Positions 31,997 to 42,362 of a stretch of 64,000 nt of DNA are shown here, piece by piece. Source of the stretch: Liopterus haemorrhoidalis. Lineage: Eukaryota > Arthropoda > Insecta > Coleoptera > Dytiscidae. The stretch lies in assembly GCA_963971575.1 (NCBI GenBank), contig OZ020611.1:145292419-145356418 (forward strand). Reading direction: 5' to 3'. Each line of letters starts with the position of its first letter. Position 1 is the stretch's first letter. Position numbers and translations under genes: made by a program. The notes beneath the pieces were generated by a model that was not told the origin of the DNA, searched no databases, and was given only the letters and a program-made list of their open reading frames with translations.

Positions 31997-33202
31997 TGGC
32001 AGAGGATTATGTGTCAAAAATATCAGAACTTAAAGAGGAGTAGAATTAAAAATCTTTAAAAATAAATGTCAGAGTAATGTATATTAATGTGAACTGAAAC
32101 AGAACAAAAGAATGTGAGAACATCAGTTTTTTAAGATTTCATAGGTATAGCCAAGAAACCCGTTTACTGTCACTCATGTGACATAAGTGACAGTCTATAG
32201 TTCTACATTTAGAAATTGTGGTCAAACGGCTAGACTTAAAAAGTTGTAATTTGGCTTATATATACAGATTTTTCAGCCGCATGTTCCTATATGGTTCAAA
32301 AAACACAATAAATCGACATTTGCCGAAAACAAACTAATCAAAAATTCCTGGTAATACTGAGACTTCAAAAAAGCATATTTCCTGCAAAATATAAACAAAT
32401 ATCTATCTTTATCGAAGAAATGTCTTTTTCTTTAATTTGGAATGGGGAATGAAATTATATTCACACATTAACGTTTTTCGAAAATGTGTTCAGTAACATA
32501 AATGGGTTAATCTAAAAATCTGAAAGTTCAAAGTAATGCACATTGATTTGAATCGGAATGGTATAATAGGAATTTTTGATCAGATCGTTTTAGTAAAATA
32601 TTGCCTTTTTGTGTTTTTGCAAAAATAGATTATTTTTTTAATTAATGGCTTATGTTTTCTTTTCTTTTTTTGTATTTGTGGCTAAGTTAGAGATCCGTCT
32701 TTCGAAAATAAAACGATACAACTGGGAATAAATCTAATGTATGCCAATGTGTTGAATAGTCTAAAGCCTTATTTATATAGATCCATAGCAAAAGCATAAC
32801 ATAAGAATCATTGTACTATCTTTGGTCTGTTTATTATAAAGGTTCAGAACTATGACACGCCTTTGTACTCATCTTTATGCCGATGCTATGCCTTATGTTA
32901 TGTACTATTATAAACCAGACTTAAAGCGCTGAGGGCAACAATGCACATTTATACACTACAAAGTTCAGCTCAGACTCTGCATGGTATTATATTTATTATA
33001 ATTGACTAGGATTATGGACTAAGATTGAGTATTTAGAATAATATACTAGATTTCTGGACTTTTGGATTTAGCATTGTATGATATAGTTGTCTCGGCTTTT
33101 GGACTACGGTTTTGTTATCTAGCGGTAGACAGGTAGACGGTAGCAGGTAGACATACAACATTTGAGTCTCATATGGGTCCAGTTCACTTCACTAGGAAAC
33201 CC
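31997..33202. other. Intergenic with a dispersed-repeat copy at 32137
   Basis: GATTTCATAGGTATAGCCAA GAAACC at 32137 starts a repeat also seen at 50048, 61568 and 63940, always on the plus strand, followed by a CTGTC-rich stretch and GTCAAACGGCTAGACTTAAA. Boundaries are not clear. The rest holds nothing I recognise. Confidence 0.4.
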
Positions 33203-33588
33203 CAGTGGCGGATCTAGCTTTTTGGGGGCCCAGGGCTTAAAAATGACAAGGGGCCCTGCACATGCGCTTCACTTATATTGAATATTTTTATAAGTGAAGA
33301 GCAAAAAAAAAGTTCCTCACCTCCCAAATCTAAGTGAAGAGCAAAAATAAGGTTCTCACCCTCCTATATCTAAGTGAAGAGCAAAAAAAAGGTCCTCACC
33401 TACCAAATCGAAGTGAAAAGCAAAAAAAAAAGGTCCTCACCTACCAAATCTAAGTGAAGAGCAAAAAAAAGGTCCTCACCTACCAAATCCAAGTGAAGAG
33501 CAAAAAAAGTATTTGTCCGAGAGGTTGGGGGGCCCCTTGCGGCTTCGGGGCCCAGGGCTTAAGCCCTATTAGCCCATATGTAGATCCG
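33203..33588. mobile_element. TIR element containing a six-unit ~40-bp minisatellite
   Basis: The left end CAGTGGCGGATCTAGC and inner GGGGGCCCAGGGCTTAA are mirrored at the right by GGGGCCCAGGGCTTAAGCCC and TGTAGATCCG, so the ends are hAT-like inverted repeats with the outer right bases lost. GGAAACCC (33195-33202) and CGAAACCC (33589-33596) may be an 8-bp duplication. The centre (about 33287-33510) is a tandem array of the unit AAGTGAAGAGCA-A(n)-GGTCCTCACCTACCAAATC, six copies of about 40 bp. An open frame at 33454-33741 crosses the border and is an artefact. Confidence 0.65.
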
Positions 33589-33725
33589 CGAAACCCTGAA
33601 AAGTATGAAAATGCAATCTCAACAATTTTCGTTGTTAAAACAATTTACAATTTACTACTTTTTATTCTGATGTTGTTTTTGCTAAAACGGAACTCAGAAA
33701 TGGCCATCGAAAGAAAAAAGACAAT

Positions 33726-33883
33726 CAGACCAATTCTGTAACTCTGTTACTATGATAATTGTAACTAAATTTGTCTCTATGAGCAAGGTCAGTTACTATC
33801 ATGAATGAAAGGCATTGTACTTTTTATAACATTTTATCTTGTAGTAACGTTACTACACAGTAATTTTTTACAAAATTGTTCTG
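33726..33883. mobile_element. 158-bp MITE, copy 2
   Basis: Same length and same landmarks as the copy at 4562-4719. The ends read CAGACCAATTCTGTAACTC and TTTTACAAAATTGTTCTG. Confidence 0.7.
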
Positions 33884-34085
33884 AATGTCTAATAGAAAAT
33901 GTAGTATAGAGTGAGTCATAACAGAATTCAAACATAAGCAATATTAGTAAAATTGTAGCAATTTTATTTGTAGTCTACAAATAATCATCATTAATGAGCA
34001 AAAAATTGGGTACAACTAAGTTCCGTTGCACCTTTACTGTACACAAAAAATTGTACAAAAAGAGTTCAAAGTCAAATTTAAGGTT

Positions 34086-34742
34086 ATAGTCTTGCCAATT
34101 ATTTACTGTTACAAAGTTTTCAGTGAAATTCTACAAGATGCTTAAAGATATTTAAATTTTTTTTTAGTACATAATACTTCGATACATCTTAACCAAAAAA
34201 TACCAATCAGTTTTTAAAATGACCACTTCTGGTCATTACACAGCGCTTACTTTTCTGCGACCACACGTCAATAGAATTACGAACTACTTACAGAAAAACC
34301 CTCCGCTGATTTCATCAAGGAGCGCTTCAGGCTAAAATTTTGGGTATCACTTCTTTCAAGTCATGACCAAAATTTGTATTTCAAGGGATTGAGGTTAGAG
34401 CTGCTAGGCGGCCAATCAGAAGGAAAATTAAAGTCCAGCACATTGCTTTCAAGCTAGTGCTGCGCAGTCTTCGAATTATGGACTGCCGCTGAATCTTGTT
34501 GGAAGCTGTAATGGTTACTAGTGAAGAAAGAGTTGTTCAGTTCTGTAACTATAGACTTCATCATGGTTTTCTAGTACACTTTGACCGTTGTTTTTACCGT
34601 TTTCTCGTAAAAATGAAGCTGGCACCGTAATAGCCGCCATCAAACTATAATCGAAGCAGAATAATGTCCGCTCTGGATCATCACGGGTTTCTAACAAGGT
34701 TCTCGTGAACTTGTAGCATGGCGTTCTAGCGGTTGAAAGCAT
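34086..34742 (-). pseudogene. mariner/maT-like transposase relic A
   Basis: Minus-strand order: an AAITVPASFLRENGKNNGQS block, FQQDSAAVHNSKTAQ, then FPSDWPPSSSNLNPLKYKFW, then LKRSLMKS and a C-terminal block near 34250. In mariner-group transposases these correspond to the region between the second and third catalytic aspartates (FQQDSAPAHxA; W-P-P-x-SPDLNPLDY). The third aspartate is changed to N and several stops and shifts are present. The C-terminus and 3' non-coding part are repeated in inverse at 36300-36600. Confidence 0.7.
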
Positions 34743-35476
34743 ATGTTTAATAGTTCTATATTGCTCATCTTAGACGAGAACGTGCTCCGCCAAACGGATA
34801 TAAATTCGGGTGGTAAATACTAGGACACGCGCATGTGCACGTTTAGACCAATAACAATACATATATTTGGAAGGGAAAGAGTTCATATACACACTATTTA
34901 TGCCAGTTAAAACACACTTGTTTTGTCAGTTAAAGACTGGAAATCCCCGAATAAGCACTTGAATCTCTTCGCAAAATGTTTATTATGTATTATTGTTTTC
35001 CTAATTTTGCTGTCCGAGATTTTTACTATCTAAACTTAACCTAATTACCTAAATTTATCATATTTTTTATTACACTATTTTTAATAAGCCAATGTGTGGG
35101 AAAATAAAGTATAATCCGTCTCAATTTGTAATACGAAACTAGGTCTATAGTTTCTAGATCTATAGTTTATAGATCTATATGATAGGTGACTGTTGTGGTG
35201 TAAACAGACAAGCGTATCCGTATCACAGGCGTATCCGTGTGAACCAATACTATGATATTATTATAAATGTTTTGTCAATATGTAACATAAAAAATGAACT
35301 TTCCCTGTTAGTTACGTATTACAAAATGAGACAGATAATATAAGCTGTTCACTTTTATAAGAACAAACCTTGCACCTTTGAAACTGTATGTCATGATGGT
35401 ATTAAAAAATGTCGATCCATTTGACATATGTCATAATGAAAAATGATATCTTATACATACCTAAAGTCGGTTTTAC
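34743..35476. other. Between mariner relic A and the MITE, nothing recognised
   Basis: A short tandem at 35140-35185 repeats TCTATAGTTTCTAGA-like blocks, and GCGTATCCGTRTCAC is duplicated at 35212-35245. No coding evidence. Confidence 0.35.
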
Positions 35477-35900
35477 TAAATTCACTAGATTATACAAAGT
35501 ACCGCAACGGCGGCCATGCTGGGGTTAAAAATGTCGCCAACACAAATGATGTTCAGTGATTCCAACATTACAAAAATAAGACACTAGTTTTTATTTTAAA
35601 CATTGTAAACACGATTTTTTTAATCAAAGATGCACTATAACAAAATTGTGGTACAATTTCAATTATTTTTTTAATGTTTATTAAATAAAATGGATATAAT
35701 ATATAAATTTAAATTAAATTTAACCTTAAATATTCAAACCGCTGACAAAGAAGGTTATGTGACAGCGCAGACGTAAACTTAAGAACGTAAAAATTGCTGC
35801 TTTAGTTTGCTTAATAGGGGAAGCAATGTTGCCAATCAAACCCTGGGGTCTGTCGGCTTCTTCAAAGGCTTGCGGTACTTTGTATAATCCAGTGACTTTA
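35477..35900 (+). mobile_element. hAT-type MITE family C, copy 2 (complete)
   Basis: It starts TAAATTCACTAGATTATACA and ends ATAATCCAGTGACTTTA. GGTTTTAC flanks it exactly at 35469-35476 and 35901-35908, an 8-bp duplication different in sequence from that of copy 1. The interior is nearly the same as 20178-20625, with the GAGAGAGGGAG block absent. Confidence 0.85.
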
Positions 35901-35908
35901 GGTTTTAC

Positions 35909-36299
35909 AGCGTAAGAAATATTTTTAATTAAGATTTAAAGTCTGTAATATACTATTAAAGTAATCAAAATAACCAGATCTAGTTTGTCCTTACAAAAGT
36001 GAAAAGCATATACCTACAGTAATATTTAAAAAAAAAAAACTTAATTTGGTAAGTAAAATTATTACCAAATAAATAAAACAATTTGAAATGTTATTTTTAA
36101 TTATTCAACAGTTATAATCTAAAAAATGAACATGACATTTTAGCAAACAGATTTTAAATAAAAATTTGCAGGTTAGAATAAGGAAATCTGAAAAATTTTC
36201 TGTTGGTATTATTTTTATAAAATTAAAATTACCTGTCATTTTGATCATGCGCATATATATACTGATACCAATCTAAACTGAGAAGCCATTTCCTCCATC
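35909..36299. other. Intergenic, nothing recognised
   Basis: AT-rich spacer between the MITE and mariner relic B. Confidence 0.35.
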
Positions 36300-36600
36300 T
36301 CACTTCATCACCAGAATTTTGTCAATATACTGAGAAAGGCGTTCGCTATATAGAAGTATTAAATATAAGGTTGAAAGCCTCCTCAGTAATAGAAATCTTT
36401 TCAAGAAACCCTTCGTAATTCTCTTGACGAGTGGCCGCAGAGACTTAAGCCCTATATAACGGCAAGAAGTGGTCATTTTAAAAACTGATTGGCGTTTTTT
36501 GTTTAAGCTGCATCTATATATAACGTACTAAAAGAAAATTTAAATTTCTTTAAGCATTTTGTAGAATTTCATTGGAAACAGTATTTATAGCAAGACTAAG
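36300..36600 (+). pseudogene. mariner/maT-like transposase relic B (C-terminus only)
   Basis: Plus strand near 36405-36490 reads RNSLDEWPQRLKPYITARSG then HFKN and a stop. This is the C-terminal block of mariner-type transposases (R-x-S-x-x-x-W-P-x-R-L-x-x-C-I-x-x-x-G-G-H-F). The minus strand at about 34220-34300 gives the related NSIDVW...SGHFKN. The following 120 bp of non-coding sequence also match in inverse (GTGGTCATTTTAAAAACTGA and CAAGACTAAGTATTTAAT). It ends about 30 bp beyond the stop codon of the V-ATPase gene. Confidence 0.65.
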
Positions 36601-36631
36601 TATTTAATGTTCATCTCCATAAATATTTGTT

Positions 36632-37379
36632 TTAAATAGTTGGTATATATCTACCAATAGCTTTTCTATGTTTCTGATAAATACATTCAGCAATCCACAC
36701 AATATTACGAATCTCTTGTTCTCTCAACTTTATATAAGAATAAAATATTCCAAAATGATATTGATGTAAAAAAGCATTTCTATTTAATTTTACTTCATAT
36801 TCAAATGATTTTTCTTCTAAAGTTTTATCATCTTTACCTTTTCCAATTTCTTCAAACAAACCGACATAATAAAGATCAACTACAGGTTTAACTTGTTCGT
36901 AGTCTTCAACCTTGGACAATATTTGAAGACCGAATGGATGTAACAAACCACAACGCGGATATAATTTAGCACGTTCTTCTTTACGAAGTATACTTCCAAA
37001 TGAATAAAGAGTGATTGATATTGCACGTCTATCGGCCTCAAAACTCAATGCTTGGCACATATATAGTGCAGTGGTACCACCAATTTTTTTACAAAAATCA
37101 TAAAAATCTTCTAAATAATTTTTAAACACAGTGTTTCTGATGATTTCAATGTTTAGTTCGCTAATTTCGTCTACTGTGAGGCAACACATGAAGTAAGAGG
37201 CAAGAGGAGTGTCAATAAGGACTGCATTGTATAATTCAGCTGGTGTTCCAGCTATGGTGACACCACCCATTTCTTCAAATGTACCAAGTGGATGACATTT
37301 TGGGATTAATTCGTGCAGAGGACGTTGATGTAATGTTCCAAGAAGCAATAATACGATGTTGTCGATCATGTAACTATAC
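36632..37379 (-). CDS. V-type ATPase V0 subunit d, exon 2 (C-terminal 249 codons with stop)
   Basis: The encoded part follows the vATP-synt_AC39 family from [19 protein letters not shown] to the C-terminus. Conserved blocks are [62 protein letters not shown] and NIVWIAECI. Subunit d is a cytoplasmic, membrane-associated V0 protein that links the central rotor stalk to the proteolipid ring, so the protein takes part in proton pumping into endomembrane compartments. Exon start: TTTCAG precedes GTATAGTTACATG on the minus strand, and splicing to exon 1 restores an I-R-Y-S-Y-M junction in frame. Total protein 347 residues, close to the usual 348-351. About three residues are missing near [12 protein letters not shown] relative to the common Y-P-E-Y-K-x-L-F-E form. 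Several usually fixed residues differ, so I infer a diverged second paralogue (as in Drosophila, which has two AC39 genes) rather than the main copy. An ATTAAA hexamer lies just downstream, near 36604. Confidence 0.93.
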
Positions 37380-37483
37380 CTGAAATTCGACATTTTTAAT
37401 TATGAATGAAACAATGAATTTCCTTCAATATATGCAATCATCGCATCACTCACTCGCATGCTAGCATTTTGCGAATGAATAAA

Positions 37484-37514
37484 CAAGATTGCGAGTGGCG
37501 TACTCGCAATCTTG
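37484..37514. repeat. Perfect 12-bp stem hairpin
   Basis: CAAGATTGCGAG, loop TGGCGTA, then CTCGCAATCTTG. It lies about 105 bp from the 3' splice site inside the intron. Nearby CACTCGCA and TTTTGCGAATGA echo parts of the stem. Confidence 0.8.
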
Positions 37515-38540
37515 CTTAGCTAAAGGCGATTTTTTAATTCGTGATCTAGTTTTAAACAAATAATTTTATTACTGGCAACCAACTTAACCATCATTTTCAG
37601 TGTAGACGCGAGTAGGTATCCTTTCCTCGATAACGCAGTACCCCCTATTTTGATAACAAGTTGTCATAACATAATTTATTTGAAACTAAGTGTACGTATC
37701 GTTTGCAATGTAATCTTCAACAGTAGTAAACGTAAAATCAATTAGTTTGTGCGATAATTATAAACCTAAGTGTAACTAAAGAGCTTTGAAGCGATTTATG
37801 CTGAAGATTCGTCTCCGAGTGAGCAGAGTTAAAGTAGGAAATCTTTTATCACAGCCTTTTCAAATTCATTCTAGAGTAATTCATGCAGATGCCACCTCAC
37901 CTCTGCTGTTTAGGCTCATGCTGAAAATGGTTTCTGCGAAAATCCCTACCTAAATAGCTACCAATCATTGTAGTTTAGAGCTCAATAAAAAACACAAGAT
38001 TTTAGGGTGTTCAGTTAAACTGCATATTATTTCAAATACGATTGCAGCTATATTATAGCAACCTCAATTGATGTTGAAGTTCAAAAAAAGGACTCAACAT
38101 CAGTGTGAAAAAAAAAATCTTGTTGATATAACACTAATTAATTTTAACATCCTTGAGAGCGTTTATACCTTCATATACCTATGTACTGTGATAAATAAGG
38201 TAAATCTCATTTAAAAAATTAGAAACAATATTCAAGCTGTTACTGCGTTTAATTTTGTACGTAACTTCTCTCTAAAGACCCCAAGATCAGGCTTATGGCA
38301 ATAGCTGAAGATTCAGGATTTACATGTACATGAAAGTGAAAGTGGAAAGTCAAGCCGGCTGACAATGCCCAAAGAAGAAAAAGAATATGAGTCACCGAGA
38401 TATCGATGTTGCTAAACATTTTGCAGAATTAATCTAGTACAGGCTGGTCATGTATTTAAAAGAGGCGATAATAGTTGGACAAAAAGTGGTACTACATGAA
38501 GCTTTAGAACAAACTTTGATCATGGATAACTTGCTATGAG

Positions 38541-38541
38541 T

Positions 38542-38629
<88 letters not shown>
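38541..38629. repeat. (GA)n microsatellite
   Basis: An almost pure GA run of about 90 bp. It creates the leucine/serine-repeat open frames on the minus strand at 38434-38702, which are artefacts. Confidence 0.95.
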
Positions 38630-38630
<1 letters not shown>

Positions 38631-39712
38631 GATACTGCAAACGCTATAGAAAAGCAGTGGGTAAGAAGAGCTAAACACTGAGAATAGTATCAATCTAATC
38701 AATTAGAACAATCTAAAGCATTATCTGCTAATCTGTGTGCCGCGAAATGTTCCAGGTGTGCCCAAAAAATAAATGCTCTATCTTGCTAGGACAATTCAGC
38801 CTCATTGTATAATCGTGAATTCTTAAAAACAAGCGTAGTTATTCGCTTATTTTGTTTGTCATAATTTTAATTGAATATTTTTGTGAGCTTTCACAGTGAC
38901 TTTTTTGAAAATTGAAACATCTTAAAATCTGAGCCTGCAAGATGCAAAGGAAAATATCGTCACAATCATAGAGACATTAAAGTCATTCACCGAAAAGTTA
39001 CAACTATGGACCAGGAAAGGGAGCAATTCACAATTGCTTCCTATGCGTAAATGCATGTTCAAAATAAAGATTAAAAATTTTGCCTCAAGACACTAGAAAA
39101 CCTATTTGCCTTGTCAATTTTTTCTCGAGCTACGACGATACAAATCTTACATTGATAGATGAAGAAAATGTCTTAGATTTGAAGAACAATCCGGTGTATA
39201 AAGTATTATATGCGGAGCAAGAATTGCCACCAATCTGAATTTAACAGAACCAATATCATCATAAATTCTAGTTTTTGTTGCAGATAGGATCTTTACGAAA
39301 ATAATATCGAAAAAAAAAACGTGTTCTATTGTACCTAATGGATGAGAAGATAGTGTTTTTCGTCAACTTTGGAGCCGCGTTTGGTGTTTATGTCTTCGCA
39401 AAAGGAATTGCATCCCTCCCATTAATGTTGGTGAAACACTCTTCTTTTTTTTGCAATTAAAATTATCTTAAAAATTTATAAATAAATAAGGTTTAATTTA
39501 AATATTTTTGGAACTTAAGTGTGCTATAAAAAATACCTTCCCTAGTGCGAAGTAAAAAGTTTGTTAGACACAGATCTAAAGAAATCATTGGCTCAGTACT
39601 GAACCAAATAAAGTTGCTGCTGACGAGGGGGTTTATTGGCTAAATAACAATTTCTGTAATACGCACAATTAGTCATAAAAGAAGAATTCAAATTATATAA
39701 TATTCACTGTAC

Positions 39713-40008
39713 CTAATATAGTCAAGAAATGTACACAAGGGTTCATATGAATGATTCCGTATATATGTAAATTCAATAAATAGCTTCTCACTACATTTAG
39801 TATCAAATGTGCCTACTGATAGAGGCAATGCTTCGTTGGACAAAAATGAACCATAATCAGTAGCTTGAAGGTGAAGCTTTAAATCATCCAGTGTTTGACA
39901 TGCTCCAAGAGTTAGATAATCGTTATTTTTTAGAAGACCATTTTTAAATCCTCTGCATATACCTTCCAAATAACCATGATCAATATTGAATGCACAAGCT
40001 TCCTTCAT
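39713..40008 (-). CDS. V-type ATPase V0 subunit d, exon 1 (N-terminal 98 codons)
   Basis: ATG at 40008 opens [20 protein letters not shown], matching the family N-terminus F-N-x-D-x-G-Y-L-E-G. Next come [18 protein letters not shown], the signature [10 protein letters not shown], and a helix ending [14 protein letters not shown]. An in-frame TAA three codons upstream of the ATG supports this start. The exon ends ...ATATTAG before GTACAG, two bases into an arginine codon. The first 240 bp upstream hold a dispersed repeat (40130-40264) and a MITE (40266-40431), so any promoter must be compact or overlap them; I see no clear TATA box. The sequence is as AT-rich in codon use as its surroundings. 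Confidence 0.93.
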
Positions 40009-40129
40009 CTCAAATTATATTTTAAATGTATTAAATACAATTATAATATCAAAAACGGATGACAGAAATGTTTCTTTAAAATAGCGGTTACTATGGCATT
40101 GTAACTAACAAAATTTCAGGAATATTAAG

Positions 40130-40264
40130 AGCCGGTTTTACAATTCATGGTTACCTGTTGGTTAGATCAAATCAATGGCTAACGACATATTTGCAATATA
40201 ATAATTACCATAAATTTCCACGGTAACCACTAGCCAGAGACTTAACTGCCGATTGTTAAACTAC
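40130..40264 (+). repeat. Dispersed repeat shared with 27280-27395
   Basis: AGAGCCGGTTTTACAATTCA and TGGTTACC... TTTCCACGGTAACCACTAGC recur in inverse orientation at 27280-27395. About 130 bp, non-coding, with ends only weakly inverted. Confidence 0.5.
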
Positions 40265-40265
40265 C

Positions 40266-40431
40266 CTGTTTCTTTAGTTTAAGTGGAACTAGATTTTGGA
40301 TTCTAGTAACTATCTGCGCTTGATTTTAGAAAAATCCAACTTGAAACATTAAAAATATAGTACGTGACAACTTAAGAACACTAAATTTCCATTTGGTTCC
40401 GCTTGAAGGTTTTGAATAGCCTATTTACTTA
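40266..40431. mobile_element. MITE family R, copy 3
   Basis: It starts CTGTTTCTTTAGTTTAAGTG GAACTAGATTTT and ends CATTTGGTTCCGCTTGAAGG TTTTGAATAGCC. The inverted ends match copies 1 and 2 with more mismatches. It lies about 260 bp upstream of the V-ATPase start codon. Confidence 0.6.
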
Positions 40432-40786
40432 AAGTACTGCAATTACATTAATCCAAATGGAAGCGATAATTTGGCGATACTCGCGGGTTACAGAATCGCG
40501 ATTCTTTTTTCAAGTAGCCTGGTACCTTGGCCGTACGCTTATTTTTTTTATATGAAGGCAACAGACAAAGCATTGAAGTAAATTGCGACAATCACACGAC
40601 GGCTACATTGTCGCTCGATTCAGGGTTGTGTTGGTATATTTCCAGGGATTAAAAAAAGTAGCCATTGAAAGGAATGCTTTTGATTACGATAAATTTATTT
40701 TGTGAGAGTTTTATAGGTGTAAATATTAAATGATCGCATTAAATATTAAATTATGACATGGAACCGTTAATATTATTTACTTGCTA

Positions 40787-40814
40787 CTGATGAAGGCTAC
40801 TTAGTAGGTCGAAA
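40787..40814 (+). ncRNA. Hammerhead-ribozyme-like core 1
   Basis: CTGATGA is followed by a small hairpin (CTAC-TTA-GTAG) and then GAAA, the two conserved strands of a hammerhead catalytic core around helix II. The cleavage strand and helices I and III are not clear, so activity is doubtful. Confidence 0.3.
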
Positions 40815-41800
40815 TCTACATCTAATACCACAAATACAATATAGAAGAAAATTTTCAATGTCATCATTTTAGTAGAATCTGTATTGATGAAGGTTGTTAT
40901 CCCATCTTGTTTATATGTGTATTATTTTTTTTATTTGAGGTTGTTTATTTAACTGCTTCTGCCCATTTTTACTTCCTATTTTATAAAAAAATAAATAAAA
41001 TATAAATAAACAAGACTTATTTGGTAAGAAAAATTAATTGTCTAAAGAAAAAGTTCAATTTGCTCAATAGCTATTAAAATTATGTTCTAACGTTCCAAAT
41101 TTATTGAAAGACATAAGGTGGTTGTTTACTCGTCATACTTATTTAGCTTTAATCACGTTACTTTTATTCATATTCTTTCCTAATACTTTTTTTTCATGTG
41201 CTCTCTTTTAGTAGTTGTTTTTCTTCTTTTGCCTGATTGATTAAAATGTAATATCTGTATTATGATGACAAGTGGCTTTCTTGAAGTATACAGTATCATG
41301 TCATAAGTTAAAATCAAAGAAAATTTGAACCTACAACATGTCCAGAATTTGCGTAGATTTATAGAATTGATTATGTTAAATGCTTCCCTAAACCTGACCC
41401 GCGTTCAGGGCTGAAATAAAACCTTGAATATTGATATTTTATTATAATAACTAAATGTGCTATATTAATAATACATGAATGTTAAAATTATTAAATGTCA
41501 GTGAAAAGAAAAATAAATGTTTTAATTATATTGTTTCATGAAGCAATGGATAAAAGAACAAAGAAGAAACATCGGAATTAGAAACAGACGTAACTTCCTA
41601 ATCCTCTGTAAACATAAACATATAACACCGAAGCATATCAACCAAAATTTTAAAAACCTGACCAATCTCTTAAGTGAAGCAAATTAATTCTAGTCTTGAT
41701 TTAAATGTGCAACAAAGGAAAATCTCTTAAATTTTAACTTTGTAAGTTTATTTGTAATTTTATTGAAAACACTGCTTCATACATAATATATTTCCAGCCC

Positions 41801-41829
41801 CTGAAGATGGTCTGAATATCAGACCGAAA
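41801..41829 (+). ncRNA. Hammerhead-ribozyme-like core 2 (variant)
   Basis: CTGAAGAT, then a perfect 7-bp hairpin GGTCTGA-ATA-TCAGACC, then GAAA. CTGAAGA departs from the CTGATGA consensus. Such motifs are known in the terminal regions of Penelope-like elements. No Penelope reverse transcriptase was found nearby. Confidence 0.25.
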
Positions 41830-41900
41830 TATTGGGCATTAGTAAAAGTTGAGTTTTACTTTCCTCACCGTTTTCTTCCCAATAATTTTACAGCCAAATA

Positions 41901-42311
41901 TACCGGGTGAATTATTTAAGGAGCAACATACATGTTTCACATATAATGTTAATGAAATGAGTTATTTAATTTGCAACATAGCAAATTATGAAAGCAAGCT
42001 CATATCCATGGCAACAGATATGCAATGATGATTAGATATAATAGTTATTTGACATGATAAAGTTCCTAGACGGCTAAAAAATAGTAAATTAGAAACAATA
42101 AATGAATTTTTATTAGTTTGTTTATATTTACATACGAACAAAAATAATAATGTCCTTAGAAGCTAAGTCCAAAAAATATTTAAAAAAATTATATTTAGTC
42201 TTTTCAATGGATACTATAAGCATTTGTTTTATAGCTATGTTGCTTTTGAAACAACTCACTTCATTAACATTATATGTGAAACATGTATGTTGCTCCTTAA
42301 ATAATTCACCC

Positions 42312-42315
<4 letters not shown>
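41901..42315. mobile_element. 415-bp MITE with ~65-bp TIRs
   Basis: TACCGGGTGAATTATTTAAG GAGCAACATACATG... at 41901-41966 is repeated in inverse at 42250-42315 with one or two mismatches. The outer edges abut TA, and the right end runs into a (TA)n microsatellite. The 73-codon frame at 42150-42371 spans the end and the TA run, so it is an artefact. Confidence 0.85.

Positions 42316-42356
<41 letters not shown>
42313..42356. repeat. (TA)n microsatellite
   Basis: A pure TA run that begins at the end of the MITE. Confidence 0.95.

Positions 42357-42362
<6 letters not shown>

Larger units (their letters stand above)
37380..39712 (-). other. Intron 1 of the V-ATPase subunit d gene
   Basis: Bounded by a GTACAG donor (after ATATTAG, exon 1) and a TTTCAG acceptor. 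Phase 2. It contains a perfect 12-bp hairpin at 37484-37514 and a long (GA)n microsatellite at 38541-38629. Weak coding-like patches at 38370-38520 and 39100-39420 look like broken transposase or unknown ORF relics that I cannot name. Confidence 0.85.

Noticed and set aside
38434..38702. Leucine/serine-repeat open frames
   Set aside because: Produced by the (GA)n microsatellite inside the V-ATPase intron.
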